Shown here in pieces: positions 25,321-33,833 of a stretch of 42,372 nt of DNA. Under the pieces are notes generated by a model, which ran no database searches, was not told where the DNA came from, and saw nothing but the letters and a program-made list of their open reading frames with translations. This DNA is from Pseudolabrys sp. (lineage in GTDB: Bacteria > Pseudomonadota > Alphaproteobacteria > Rhizobiales > Xanthobacteraceae), in assembly GCA_022841665.1 (NCBI GenBank), contig JALHRB010000032.1, forward strand, positions 1 through 42,372, read 5' to 3'. Each line of letters opens with the position of its first letter. The stretch's first letter is position 1. The position numbers and the translations under genes are program-made.

Positions 25321-27885
25321 TCACGTCCCGCGCGGCTTGGCGCGGCGGGTCGGCGGCGCGGAGGTCGGGTCTTCCGGCCAGGGATGGCGCGGATAACGAC
25401 CGCGCATCTCGACCCGGACGTCGGCATAGCTGCCGCGCCAGAAGCCCGGCAGATTACGCGTAATCTGGACCGGCTTGTGCCCGGGCGACAAAAGCTCGAT
25501 CACCAAGGGCACGCGGCCGGCCGCGATGGCCGGGTGCTGCCCCAACCCGAACAATTCCTGTACGCGGATCGACACGGTCGGGCCCTGCTCGGCCTCGTAG
25601 TCGATCGGCACCGCCGAGCCGGTCGGCGCGGTGAAATGCGTGGGCGCCTCGGCGTCGAGCCGGCGGCGCAGCGCCCACGGCACGAGGTTCATGACCGCGT
25701 CGGACAGCTCGTCGGAGCCGATCTGGCTGCGCGCGGTCTTGTCTGCGAGCAGCGGTTCAAGCCATTCCGCGGCGTTGCGCGCAAGGCCGTCGTCGGCAAG
25801 GTCCGGCCACTCGTCGCCTTCGTTCTTGCGGAGGAAGCCGACACGCTTGCGGAAGTGCAGCGCCGCCTTGCTCCAGGGCAGCTTGTCGAGGCCGAGGCCG
25901 ACGATGCCCCGCGCCAGCGTTTTAGCGGTGTCGGCATCGGGCGCCACCTGCTTGACCTGCTCCGCCAGCACAATGGCGCCCAGCCGTTTCGTCCGACGCG
26001 CGCGCAACGAGGCGGAAGCGGCATCGAAAGTCACCGCGTCGCGATCCTCGATTTTGTTCGCAAAGCGGGCCTCGATCTCAGCCAACGTGATCGGCGCGGC
26101 CAGGACGATGCGGCTCGCCGCCGCCGCGCCGGTCAATTCGGCGACCGCCAGAAACGGTTCACGCGCCAGCGACGAGGCCGGATCGACATGGCCGCCGCGG
26201 CCGTTCGCCAGCAGGAACGTTCCCGAACCGCCGCCGCGGTTTTTGGCGATGCGGTCGGGAAAAGCGAGCGCGAGGATCGCGCCCACGCTTTCTATACCTC
26301 CCCCTGCAAGGGGGAGGTCGGATCGCGAAGCGATCCGGGTGGGGGCCGTTTCGTCCTTGACCCCACCCCGGCCAGCATCGCTGGCCGACCCACCCCTTTC
26401 AGGGGAGGGATAAGAAAGAGAAGCCCAGCGTTTCACCATCGCGCGCGCGTCATTGGCGCGGGCCGAGCGGTCGCGCCGGAATTGATCGAGGCGGTGCTCG
26501 AGGTTGACGTCGTCGCCGCCCAGCCCGCGCTCGGTGACAATAGCTGCGATCGTCGCCGCGAGATCGCCGGCGCCCTCACGCGCCGCGTCCACAACCATGC
26601 GCGCCAGCCGCGGCGGCAGCGGCAGTTGCCTGAGCTGGCGGCCTTCCGCGGTGATGCGCCCCTGCGCGTCGAGCGCGCCCAGTTCGGTGAGCAGCGTCTT
26701 CGCCTCGGTGAGCGCGGCCTGCGGCGGCGGGTCGAGAAAGGAGAGCGTGCCGGGATCGCTGGCGCCCCATTGCGCCAGATCGAGGACGAAGGACGACAGA
26801 TCGGCGGAGAGAATTTCCGGGCGCGTATAGGCTTCGAGCGAGCCGGTCTGCGCCTCATCCCACAGGCGATAACTGACGCCGGGCTCGGTGCGGCCGGCGC
26901 GGCCGCGGCGCTGGTCGGCGGCTGCGCGCGAGACGCGCACGGTCTCCAGCCGCGTGATGCCGATGTCGGGCTCGTAGCGCGGGACGCGCGACAGGCCGCT
27001 ATCGACGACCACGCGCACGCCTTCGATGGTCAGCGAGGTTTCGGCGATGGAGGTCGCCAGCACCACCTTGCGCCGGCCCGGCGGCGCCGGGGAAATGGCG
27101 CGGTCCTGCTCGCGCATGTCGAGCGCGCCATAGAGCGCGACGATGTCGACCGCAGGATCGCGCAGGCGCTCCTTCAGCAGCGTCTCGGTGCGGCGGATTT
27201 CGCCGGCGCCCGGCAGGAACACGAGAACCGAGCCGGTCTCGGCGCGCAAGCTGCGCTCGACGGCGTCGGCCACCTGCTTCTCGATGCGCTCGCGCGGGTC
27301 GCGGCCGAGATAGCGCGTCTCCACCGGGAAAGCGCGGCCCTCGCTCTCGACCACGGGCGCCTGTCCCAGAAGGGCCGCCACACGCGCGCCGTCGAGCGTC
27401 GCCGACATCACCAGCAGCTTGAGGTCCTCGCGCAGGCCCTGCTGCGCATCGCGCGCCAGCGCCAGGCCGAGATCGGCATCCAAGGACCGTTCATGAAATT
27501 CGTCGAACAGCACGGCGGCAATGCCCTCGAGCGAGGGGTCGTCAAGCACCAGCCGCGTGAACACGCCTTCGGTGACCACCTCGATGCGCGTGCGCTTGCT
27601 CACCTTCGAGCCGAAGCGCACGCGCAGGCCGACAGTGTCGCCGACCTGCTCCTTGAGCGTGGACGCCATGCGCGCCGCCGCCGCCCGCGCGGCCAGCCGC
27701 CGCGGCTCCAGCACCAGGATCTTCTTGTCCTTCGCCCAAGCCTCGTCGGCGAGCACCAGCGGCACGCGCGTGGTCTTGCCGGCGCCCGGCGGCGCCACCA
27801 GCACGGCGGCGTTGCTCTTCGCCAGCGCGGCGGTCAGCCCCGGCAGTGCGGCGTCGATCGGGAGAGGTGTGTCGAAGGTGCGCAT
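25321..27885 (-). CDS. hrpB: ATP-dependent helicase HrpB with in-frame repeat insertion
   Basis: DEAH-box helicase of the HrpB type, 854 residues, presumably RNA- or nucleic acid-remodelling; its cellular role is poorly defined in most bacteria. It has Walker A APPGAGKTT, the DEFH box in VLFDEFHERSLDADLGLAL, motif VI QRRGRAGR, and the HrpB C-terminal domain (about 700-845, from APTHFTAPTGSAVPIDY to GFWRGSYADVRVEMRGRYP). Around residues 492-530 the sequence YPSPERGGSASDAGRGG through SDLPLAGGG is encoded by a palindromic repeat inserted without breaking the frame; without it the protein would be about 815 residues, the usual HrpB size. A related dispersed repeat lies 10 bases upstream of the start codon. 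Confidence 0.93.
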   Translation of the reverse strand: MRTFDTPLPIDAALPGLTAALAKSNAAVLVAPPGAGKTTRVPLVLADEAWAKDKKILVLEPRRLAARAAAARMASTLKEQVGDTVGLRVRFGSKVSKRTRIEVVTEGVFTRLVLDDPSLEGIAAVLFDEFHERSLDADLGLALARDAQQGLREDLKLLVMSATLDGARVAALLGQAPVVESEGRAFPVETRYLGRDPRERIEKQVADAVERSLRAETGSVLVFLPGAGEIRRTETLLKERLRDPAVDIVALYGALDMREQDRAISPAPPGRRKVVLATSIAETSLTIEGVRVVVDSGLSRVPRYEPDIGITRLETVRVSRAAADQRRGRAGRTEPGVSYRLWDEAQTGSLEAYTRPEILSADLSSFVLDLAQWGASDPGTLSFLDPPPQAALTEAKTLLTELGALDAQGRITAEGRQLRQLPLPPRLARMVVDAAREGAGDLAATIAAIVTERGLGGDDVNLEHRLDQFRRDRSARANDARAMVKRWASLSYPSPERGGSASDAGRGGVKDETAPTRIASRSDLPLAGGGIESVGAILALAFPDRIAKNRGGGSGTFLLANGRGGHVDPASSLAREPFLAVAELTGAAAASRIVLAAPITLAEIEARFANKIEDRDAVTFDAASASLRARRTKRLGAIVLAEQVKQVAPDADTAKTLARGIVGLGLDKLPWSKAALHFRKRVGFLRKNEGDEWPDLADDGLARNAAEWLEPLLADKTARSQIGSDELSDAVMNLVPWALRRRLDAEAPTHFTAPTGSAVPIDYEAEQGPTVSIRVQELFGLGQHPAIAAGRVPLVIELLSPGHKPVQITRNLPGFWRGSYADVRVEMRGRYPRHPWPEDPTSAPPTRRAKPRGT
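26297..26411. repeat. CCTCCCCC-family palindromic repeat inserted inside hrpB
   Basis: About 115 bases: an opening hairpin CCTCCCCC-TGCAA-GGGGGAGG (26297-26317), an inner palindrome GGATCGCGAAGCGATCC (26320-26336), complementary GGGTGGGG and CCCCACCC blocks, and a closing CCCCTTTCAGGGGAGGG hairpin. The outer and inner parts pair as one large inverted repeat. It resembles the element at 15963-16088 and is translated in frame by hrpB. Confidence 0.8.
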
Positions 27886-27895
27886 GATTCTCGGC

Positions 27896-27994
27896 TGTCA
27901 TCATCCGCGAAAGCGGATGATCCAGTAAACGCAGGCGCTAAAAATATTGCGATGGCGGTGACTACCGGATGCCCCGCCTTCGCGGGGCATGACA
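27896..27994. repeat. TGTCAT...ATGACA inverted repeat element
   Basis: Terminal arms begin TGTCATCATCCGCGAAAGCG and end GCCTTCGCGGGGCATGACA, with an AT-richer centre (AAAAATATTGCG). It fills the gap between the hrpB start and the ugd stop. It belongs by eye to the same loose family as the elements at 19655 and 23034. Confidence 0.75.
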
Positions 27995-28008
27995 GCTTCT
28001 AAGGAAAA

Positions 28009-29319
28009 TCATTTCCGCGCCCGTCCCACGCTCTCATAGACAAAACCGTGGCGCGCGACTTCGTCCGGCCGGTAGACGTTGCGCAGGTCGACCAGCACCG
28101 GCTTTTCCATCACGTCCCTCAATCGGTCGAAGTCGAGCGCGCGGAACTGCTCCCACTCGGTGACGATGACCAGCGCCGCGGCGCCTTGCGCGCAATCGTA
28201 GGCGTCATTGCAGAAGGTGACGTTCGGCACCATCGCCTTCGCCTGCTCCATGCCCTCGGGATCGTAGGCGCGCACCTTGGCGCCCATGTCCTGCAAGGCG
28301 GTGATCAGCGGCAGCGACGGCGCGTCGCGCATGTCGTCGGTGTTGGGCTTGAAGGTGAGGCCGAGCAGCGCGATCGTCCTGCCGCGCACCTCGCCGTTGA
28401 GCGCGGCCGAGACCTTGCGCGCCATCGCGCGCTTGCGCGCGTCGTTGACCGCCACCACCGCCTCGACGATGCGCAGCGGCGCACCGTTGTCCTGGCCGGT
28501 CTTGAGCAGCGCCAGCGTGTCCTTCGGGAAGCACGAGCCGCCATAGCCCGGCCCGGCGTGCAGGAACTTGGCGCCGATGCGGTTGTCGAGCCCGATGCCG
28601 CGCGCGACCTCCTGCACGTCGGCGCCGACCTTCTCGGCGAGATCCGCGATCTCGTTGATGAAGGTGATCTTGGTGGCGAGGAAGGCGTTGGCCGCGTATT
28701 TGATCAGTTCGGCCGTGCGCCGGTCGGTGAACAAGAGCGGCGCGCGGTTGAGATAAAGCGGGCGGTAGAGTTCGGTCATCACCTCGCGCGCGCGCGCCTC
28801 GGCGGTGCCGACCACGATGCGGTCGGGGTGCTTGAAGTCGCGGATGGCGGCGCCTTCGCGCAGGAACTCGGGATTGGAAACCACCGCGCAATCGGCTTCC
28901 GGCCGCGTTTCGCGGATGATGCGCTCGACCTCGTCGCCGGTGCCGACCGGAACCGTGGACTTGGTGATGACCACGGTGAAGCCGGTGAGCGCGGCCGCGA
29001 TCTCGCGCGCCGCGTCATAGACGAAGGTCAGGTCGGCGTGGCCGTCGCCGCGGCGCGAGGGCGTGCCGACCGCGATGAACACGGCGTCCGCGTCGGCCAC
29101 CGCCGGCTTCAGGTCGGTGGTGAACTTCAGCCGCCCGGCCTTGGTGTTGTTAGCGACCAGCTCGGCCAGGCCCGGCTCGTAGATCGGCATCTCGCCGCGC
29201 TCGAGCGCCGCGATCTTGCCCTTGTCCTTGTCGACGCAAATGACGTCGTGGCCGAAATCGGCGAAACAGGCCCCGGAAACGAGGCCGACATAGCCGGTGC
29301 CGATCATGGCAACGCGCAT
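28009..29319 (-). CDS. ugd: UDP-glucose 6-dehydrogenase
   Basis: Oxidises UDP-glucose to UDP-glucuronate with two NAD+, supplying acidic exopolysaccharide, capsule or LPS sugars. The 436-residue protein begins with the Rossmann motif MIGTGYVGLVSGACFADFGH. It has TKSTVPVGTGDEVER, the FLREGAAIRDFKHPDRIVVG segment and the catalytic Cys263 in GPGYGGSCFPKDT. The C-terminal UDP-binding domain includes LGLTFKPNTDDMRDAPSL. A strong GGAGAAG ribosome-binding site precedes the ATG. Length is typical of the Ugd/RkpK group. It is divergent from polA; the 172-base gap between them holds both promoters, but no convincing hexamers could be fixed by eye. Confidence 0.95.
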   Translation of the reverse strand: MRVAMIGTGYVGLVSGACFADFGHDVICVDKDKGKIAALERGEMPIYEPGLAELVANNTKAGRLKFTTDLKPAVADADAVFIAVGTPSRRGDGHADLTFVYDAAREIAAALTGFTVVITKSTVPVGTGDEVERIIRETRPEADCAVVSNPEFLREGAAIRDFKHPDRIVVGTAEARAREVMTELYRPLYLNRAPLLFTDRRTAELIKYAANAFLATKITFINEIADLAEKVGADVQEVARGIGLDNRIGAKFLHAGPGYGGSCFPKDTLALLKTGQDNGAPLRIVEAVVAVNDARKRAMARKVSAALNGEVRGRTIALLGLTFKPNTDDMRDAPSLPLITALQDMGAKVRAYDPEGMEQAKAMVPNVTFCNDAYDCAQGAAALVIVTEWEQFRALDFDRLRDVMEKPVLVDLRNVYRPDEVARHGFVYESVGRARK

Positions 29320-29491
29320 GGCTTCTCCGTCACGAAATGGCTAACCGGTTCCGGCCGAAACCGGCGGCGCTTCAATAGCAGAGGCCGGCCGTACTGGCGA
29401 GGGCGGCGGCGCATGGCCACCCATCGCCGATTCCTGTGGTCGTCATGTGACGCTGATTGATTAAGCGGCCTTCCGGGCCCACATTCGGGCC

Positions 29492-32400
29492 ATGCCGACA
29501 GCCAAACCGAAGACCAAAGCCGCCGCCGCGCCGGCCTTGCCCGCCAACCCTGCCGCGCGCCCGCTCAAAAAGGGCGACCACCTCTTCCTGGTGGATGGCT
29601 CCGGCTACATTTTCCGCGCCTATCACGCGCTGCCGCCGCTGACCCGCAAGTCCGACGGCCTCCAGGTCAATGCTGTGCTCGGCTTCTGCAACATGCTGTG
29701 GAAGCTCCTGGCCGAGATGCCGGCGGACAACAAGCCGACGCATCTGGCCGTCGTCTTCGACAAATCCGAAAAGACCTTCCGCACCGACTTCTATCCCGAC
29801 TACAAGGCACACCGGCCGGACGCGCCGGAAGACTTGCGCCCGCAATTCCCGCTCATCCGCGACGCCGTGCGCGCCTTCGAGATCCCCTGCCTGGAGCAGG
29901 CCGGCTACGAGGCCGACGACCTGATCGCGACCTATGCGCGGCTCGCCTGCGAGGCCGGCGCCACCGTGACGATCGTGTCGTCCGACAAGGACCTCATGCA
30001 GCTCGTGAACGACTGCACGGTCATGTACGACACCATGAAGGACAAGCGCATCGGCCGCGAGGAAGTGATCGAGAAATTCGGCGTCGGGCCGGAAAAAGTG
30101 ATCGAGGTGCAAGCGCTGATCGGCGACTCCTCCGACAACGTGCCGGGCGTGCCCGGCATCGGCGTGAAGACCGCGGCGCAGCTCATCGGCGAATATGGCG
30201 ACCTGGAGACGTTGCTCAAGCGCGCCTCCGAGATCAAGCAGGACAAGCGCCGGCAGACCTTGATCGACAACGCCGAACTGGCGCGCATCTCCAAGAAGCT
30301 GGTGACGCTCGATCCCAACGTGCCGCTCGAGGTGCCGGTCGACGAGCTCGCCGTGCACCAGCCCGACTACAAACGGCTGATCGCCTTCCTGAAGGCGATG
30401 GAGTTCACCACCATCACCCGCCGCATCGCGGAGAAATCGGGCATCGACGCCGCGCAGATCGAAGCCGACGGCGCGCTTTCGTCCGCCGCCAAGGTTGCGC
30501 CCACGCCCGCCGGCCGCAGCGGCGGCCAGGGCCAGCTCGCGCTCGACGCCCCGCCGCCACGCGTGGCGCAAGCCACGGGCGATGCATCCACGCCGATGAC
30601 GCCGGTTTCGCTCGCCAGCAAGCGCATCGAGGCCTTGCGCGCGGCCAAGTTCGATGTCGCCAAGTACCAGACCATCGATTCGCTCGACGCGCTCAACACA
30701 TGGATCGCGCGCGCCTATGACACCGGCGTGCTGGCGCTCAAGACCGAGACCAACACGCTCGACCCGATGCAGGCCGCGCTCTGCGGACTGTCGCTGGCGG
30801 TCGCGCCGAACGAGGCGGCTTACCTGCCGCTCGGCCACCGCGAGGCGAGCGACAGCGAGGCCTCCGGCCTGTTCGCCGCCAAGCTGTGCGACGGCCAGAT
30901 CGGCGAGCGCGCCGCGCTCGACGCGCTCAAGGCCGTGCTGGAAGACGGCAGCGTCACCAAGATCGGCCATGACGTGAAGCGCGACTGGCTGGTGCTCGCC
31001 TGCCGCGGTGTCGAGATCGGCGCGCTCGACGACACCATGCTGATGTCCTACGTGCTCGACGCCGGTAAAGGCGGCCACGAGTGGGACAAGGTGGCGAACC
31101 GCTATTACGGCCGCGACCCGTCGCGCTTCCACGACGTGAAGAACCGCGACAAGGCGCTGTTCACGCCGGAGGCGACGCCGGTTGCGCGCGCCGCCGCTTA
31201 CGCCGCGGAAGACGCCGACGCGACGTTACGCTTGTGGCAGGCGCTCAAGCCGCGCATGGCGGCCGAGCACGTCGTCAGCGTCTACGAGACGCTGGAGCGG
31301 CCGATGCCGCGCGTGCTGGCGCGCATGGAGCAGCGCGGCATCGCCATCGACCGCGCCGTGCTGGCGCGCCTGTCGAACGATTTCGGCAAGAAGCAGACCG
31401 CGCTCGAGCAGGAGATCAACAAGATCGCCGGCACGCAGGTGAACCCCGGCTCGCCCAAACAGCTCGGCGACATCCTGTTCGGCCAGATGGGCCTGCCCGG
31501 CGGCAGCAAGACCAAGACCGGCCAGTGGTCCACCACCGCGCGCGAACTCGAAGAGCTGGCCGAGCAGGGCCACGCGCTGCCGCGCACCATCCTCGACTGG
31601 CGCCAGGTGTCGAAGCTGCGCTCGACCTACACCGAGGCGCTGCCGAACTACGTCAACCCGACCACCCAGCGCGTGCACACGAGCTACGCGCTCGCCGCCA
31701 CCTCGACCGGCCGCCTGTCGTCGTCCGAGCCGAACTTGCAGAACATCCCGATCCGCACCGAGGACGGCCGCAAGATCCGCCGCGCCTTCGTTGCGCCGCC
31801 GGGCATGAAGCTCATCTCGGCCGACTACTCGCAGATCGAGCTGCGGCTCCTGGCCGAGGTCGCCAACGTGCCGGCGCTGCGTCAGGCGTTCAAAGATGGC
31901 GTCGACATCCACGCCATGACGGCGTCGGAAATGTTCGGCGTGCCGATCAAGGACATGTCGGCCGACGTGCGCCGCCGCGCCAAGGCGATCAACTTCGGCA
32001 TCATCTACGGCATCTCGGCCTTCGGGCTCGCCAACCAGCTCGGCATCGAGCGTGAGGAAGCCGGCGCCTACATCAAGAAATACTTCGAGCGCTTCCCCGG
32101 CATCCGCGACTACATGGACGAGACGCGCGACTTCTGCCGCGAGCATGGCTACGTGCTCACGCTGTTCGGGCGCAAATGCCACTACCTCGACATCAAGGCC
32201 TCGAACGCGTCGATCCGCGCCTTCAACGAGCGCGCGGCGATCAATGCGCGCCTGCAAGGCTCGGCCGCCGACATCATCCGCCGCGCCATGATGCGCGTCG
32301 AAGCGGAACTCGCGGCCGCCAAGCTGAAGGCGCAGATGCTGCTGCAGGTGCACGACGAATTGATCTTCGAAGTGCCCGAGAAGGAAGTGAAGGACACCAT

Positions 32401-32509
32401 CCCGATCATCAAGGACGTGATGGAAGGCGCGCCGCATCCGGCGGTCGCGCTCAACGTGCCGCTGCAGGTCGACGCGCGCGCCGCCGACAATTGGGACGAG
32501 GCGCATTAA
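29492..32509 (+). CDS. polA: DNA polymerase I, with altered proofreading motif
   Basis: Repair and Okazaki-fragment processing polymerase, 1005 residues. The 5' nuclease domain (about 28-320) is complete, with FLVDGSGYIFRAYHA, YEADDLIATYA and GDSSDNVPGVPGIGVKTA. The polymerase domain has motif A ISADYSQIELRLLAEV, the O-helix RRRAKAINFGIIYGIS and motif C LQVHDELIFEVP. The middle 3'-5' exonuclease-like domain retains motif II (GHDVKRD) and motif III (YAAEDAD), but motif I reads LALKTETNTLD: the metal-binding Asp of the DxE motif is Lys417, although Glu419 remains. Proofreading is therefore probably weak or lost. A 27-residue Lys/Ala-rich N-terminal extension precedes the nuclease domain. No clear ribosome-binding site. 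Confidence 0.96.
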   Translation: MPTAKPKTKAAAAPALPANPAARPLKKGDHLFLVDGSGYIFRAYHALPPLTRKSDGLQVNAVLGFCNMLWKLLAEMPADNKPTHLAVVFDKSEKTFRTDFYPDYKAHRPDAPEDLRPQFPLIRDAVRAFEIPCLEQAGYEADDLIATYARLACEAGATVTIVSSDKDLMQLVNDCTVMYDTMKDKRIGREEVIEKFGVGPEKVIEVQALIGDSSDNVPGVPGIGVKTAAQLIGEYGDLETLLKRASEIKQDKRRQTLIDNAELARISKKLVTLDPNVPLEVPVDELAVHQPDYKRLIAFLKAMEFTTITRRIAEKSGIDAAQIEADGALSSAAKVAPTPAGRSGGQGQLALDAPPPRVAQATGDASTPMTPVSLASKRIEALRAAKFDVAKYQTIDSLDALNTWIARAYDTGVLALKTETNTLDPMQAALCGLSLAVAPNEAAYLPLGHREASDSEASGLFAAKLCDGQIGERAALDALKAVLEDGSVTKIGHDVKRDWLVLACRGVEIGALDDTMLMSYVLDAGKGGHEWDKVANRYYGRDPSRFHDVKNRDKALFTPEATPVARAAAYAAEDADATLRLWQALKPRMAAEHVVSVYETLERPMPRVLARMEQRGIAIDRAVLARLSNDFGKKQTALEQEINKIAGTQVNPGSPKQLGDILFGQMGLPGGSKTKTGQWSTTARELEELAEQGHALPRTILDWRQVSKLRSTYTEALPNYVNPTTQRVHTSYALAATSTGRLSSSEPNLQNIPIRTEDGRKIRRAFVAPPGMKLISADYSQIELRLLAEVANVPALRQAFKDGVDIHAMTASEMFGVPIKDMSADVRRRAKAINFGIIYGISAFGLANQLGIEREEAGAYIKKYFERFPGIRDYMDETRDFCREHGYVLTLFGRKCHYLDIKASNASIRAFNERAAINARLQGSAADIIRRAMMRVEAELAAAKLKAQMLLQVHDELIFEVPEKEVKDTIPIIKDVMEGAPHPAVALNVPLQVDARAADNWDEAH

Positions 32510-32511
32510 GC

Positions 32512-32532
32512 GCGCCCCGAACCGGGCGCTTT
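32512..32532 (+). terminator. Weak hairpin terminator candidate after polA
   Basis: GCGCCC and GGGCGC arms (32512-32517, 32524-32529) with a 6-base loop and only three T residues, starting 3 bases after the polA stop. Weak by intrinsic-terminator standards. Confidence 0.35.
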
Positions 32533-32543
32533 CCGCCTATACC

Positions 32544-32558
32544 TTAACAGCTCCTTAA
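32544..32558 (+). promoter_or_regulatory. Perfect CtrA-type box TTAA-N7-TTAA
   Basis: TTAA at 32544-32547 and again at 32555-32558 with exactly seven bases between them, 63 bases before the start of the sterol desaturase-like gene. A GANTC site (GAATC, 32614-32618), the target of the alphaproteobacterial cell-cycle methylase CcrM, lies 3 bases before that start codon. Both patterns are seen directly; regulation by CtrA/CcrM is inference from other alphaproteobacteria. Confidence 0.5.
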
Positions 32559-32621
32559 TCGTGCCGGTCTAGCTTGGCCACGCGCGGCGCGCAGGCCGCG
32601 CTGCATTGCGCGTGAATCGGA

Positions 32622-33650
32622 ATGCTGGAACGCATCGGCGACGGCCTCGTCAACATCTTCAACCGCTATTGCGAGCTGTTCTTCTCGGTCGGCACCGAAT
32701 TCTCGGCGACCTCGCTCGTCTGCGCGCTGCTGATCGCGGGCGGGTTCCTGGCCTACCGGCGCTACCGCAAGCGCGGCCGCGTGCGCCTGCGCCTTTTGGC
32801 GCGCGCGCTGTTCCCGAAGCGCATCCTGCGCCATCCGTCCTTCACCGCCGACGTCGGCTACTTCCTGTTCAACACCGCAGTCTACGGCGCCATCTTCGGC
32901 ATGGCGACGGTGTCATACCAGTTGCTCACCAACGGCGTACTGCAAGGCCTGATCGCGGTCGGCGGGCCGGTGACGCCGTCGGCGCTGCCGTCCTTCGCGC
33001 AGAACTGCATCGTCACCGCGATGCTGTTTCTCGCCTACGAGTTCGGCTACTGGCTCGACCACTACCTCAAGCACCGCATCCCGGTGCTGTGGGAGCTGCA
33101 CAAGGTGCATCACTCCGCGGAAGTGCTGACGCCGCTCACCGTCACGCGCATGCACCCGCTCGACACCGTGATCTTCGGCAACATCCTGGCGGTGACGGCG
33201 GCGCTCACCAACGGCGTGGTCGCCTACCTGTTCGGCGACAGCTCGTATCAATACGCGCTGTCGGGCAACAACGTCATCCTGGTCGTCTTCATCCACCTGT
33301 ACTCGCACCTCCAGCACACGCATATCTGGATCGCCTTCCGCGGCGTGCTCGGGCGGCTGTTCGTGAGCCCGGCGCATCACCAGATCCATCACTCGACCAA
33401 CCCGATTCACTTCAACAAGAATCTCGGAAGCTGCCTCGCGGTCTGGGACTGGCTGTTCGGCACGCTGCATGTCCCCGCCAAGGAGCGCGAGAAGCTGACC
33501 TTCGGCATCGAGCCGGCGGAAGACAAGGCGCACACCATCACCGGCGAGTTCATCAACCCGTTCGGCCGCGCCTTCATGGTGATGGTCGGCTGGTTCAGGC
33601 CGCGCGCGCAAGCCGCGCCGCAAGCGGCGCCGGAAGCCGCTCCACGCTAG
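32622..33650 (+). CDS. Sterol desaturase/fatty acid hydroxylase superfamily membrane protein
   Basis: Integral membrane di-iron oxygenase, 342 residues, of the family that hydroxylates or desaturates sterols, carotenoids or acyl chains. Hydrophobic segments occur near 28-45, 78-112 and 128-145. The histidine boxes expected to bind the di-iron centre are present: WLDHYLKHR (His147, His151), ELHKVHHS (His160, His163, His164), HLYSHLQHTH and AHHQIHHSTN. The last 15 residues are an Ala/Pro/Gln-rich tail. The substrate is unknown; hopanoids or membrane lipids are reasonable guesses in this group. It is preceded by a CtrA-type box and ends 12 bases before the convergent small basic protein gene. 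Confidence 0.9.
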   Translation: MLERIGDGLVNIFNRYCELFFSVGTEFSATSLVCALLIAGGFLAYRRYRKRGRVRLRLLARALFPKRILRHPSFTADVGYFLFNTAVYGAIFGMATVSYQLLTNGVLQGLIAVGGPVTPSALPSFAQNCIVTAMLFLAYEFGYWLDHYLKHRIPVLWELHKVHHSAEVLTPLTVTRMHPLDTVIFGNILAVTAALTNGVVAYLFGDSSYQYALSGNNVILVVFIHLYSHLQHTHIWIAFRGVLGRLFVSPAHHQIHHSTNPIHFNKNLGSCLAVWDWLFGTLHVPAKEREKLTFGIEPAEDKAHTITGEFINPFGRAFMVMVGWFRPRAQAAPQAAPEAAPR

Positions 33651-33662
33651 CGCGCCGCGTGT

Positions 33663-33803
33663 TTACCGCTTCTTGCGCCGCGCCACTTTCTTTTTGGGCG
33701 ATTTCTTTGCGCCGCCCAGCGTTCGCGGCTTTTCTCCCGCCGCGACGGCGGCCTGCATCACCGTGCCGCCATAGGGATCAGCCAACGCCGGGTTGAGCGG
33801 CAT
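33663..33803 (-). CDS. Small Lys/Arg-rich hypothetical protein (46 aa)
   Basis: A short reading frame from ATG 33803 to TAA 33663. It encodes 46 residues: a neutral N-terminal half (MPLNPALADPYGGTVMQAA) and a strongly basic C terminus (GAKKSPKKKVARRKKR). It lies 30 bases downstream of nhaA on the same strand and so may be the last cistron of a ridA-nhaA-small protein operon. No clear ribosome-binding site is visible. The basic tail resembles that on the RidA protein two genes upstream and the tails of histone H1-like proteins. Not recognised as any named family. Reality as a gene is moderately supported by position and by an amphipathic, non-random composition. Confidence 0.5.
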   Translation of the reverse strand: MPLNPALADPYGGTVMQAAVAAGEKPRTLGGAKKSPKKKVARRKKR

Positions 33804-33833
33804 GACACTGCGTTTCGCGCAGAGCCCGCCGCG

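Noticed and set aside
25285-28002. 905-codon plus-strand open frame opposite hrpB
   Set aside because: Antisense shadow of a high-GC gene: Arg/His/Gly/Ala-rich, no recognisable domain, while the minus strand encodes a complete helicase.
29372-29446. 24-codon minus-strand ORF in the ugd-polA gap
   Set aside because: Too short, no ribosome-binding site, no recognisable features; overlaps the expected promoter region.
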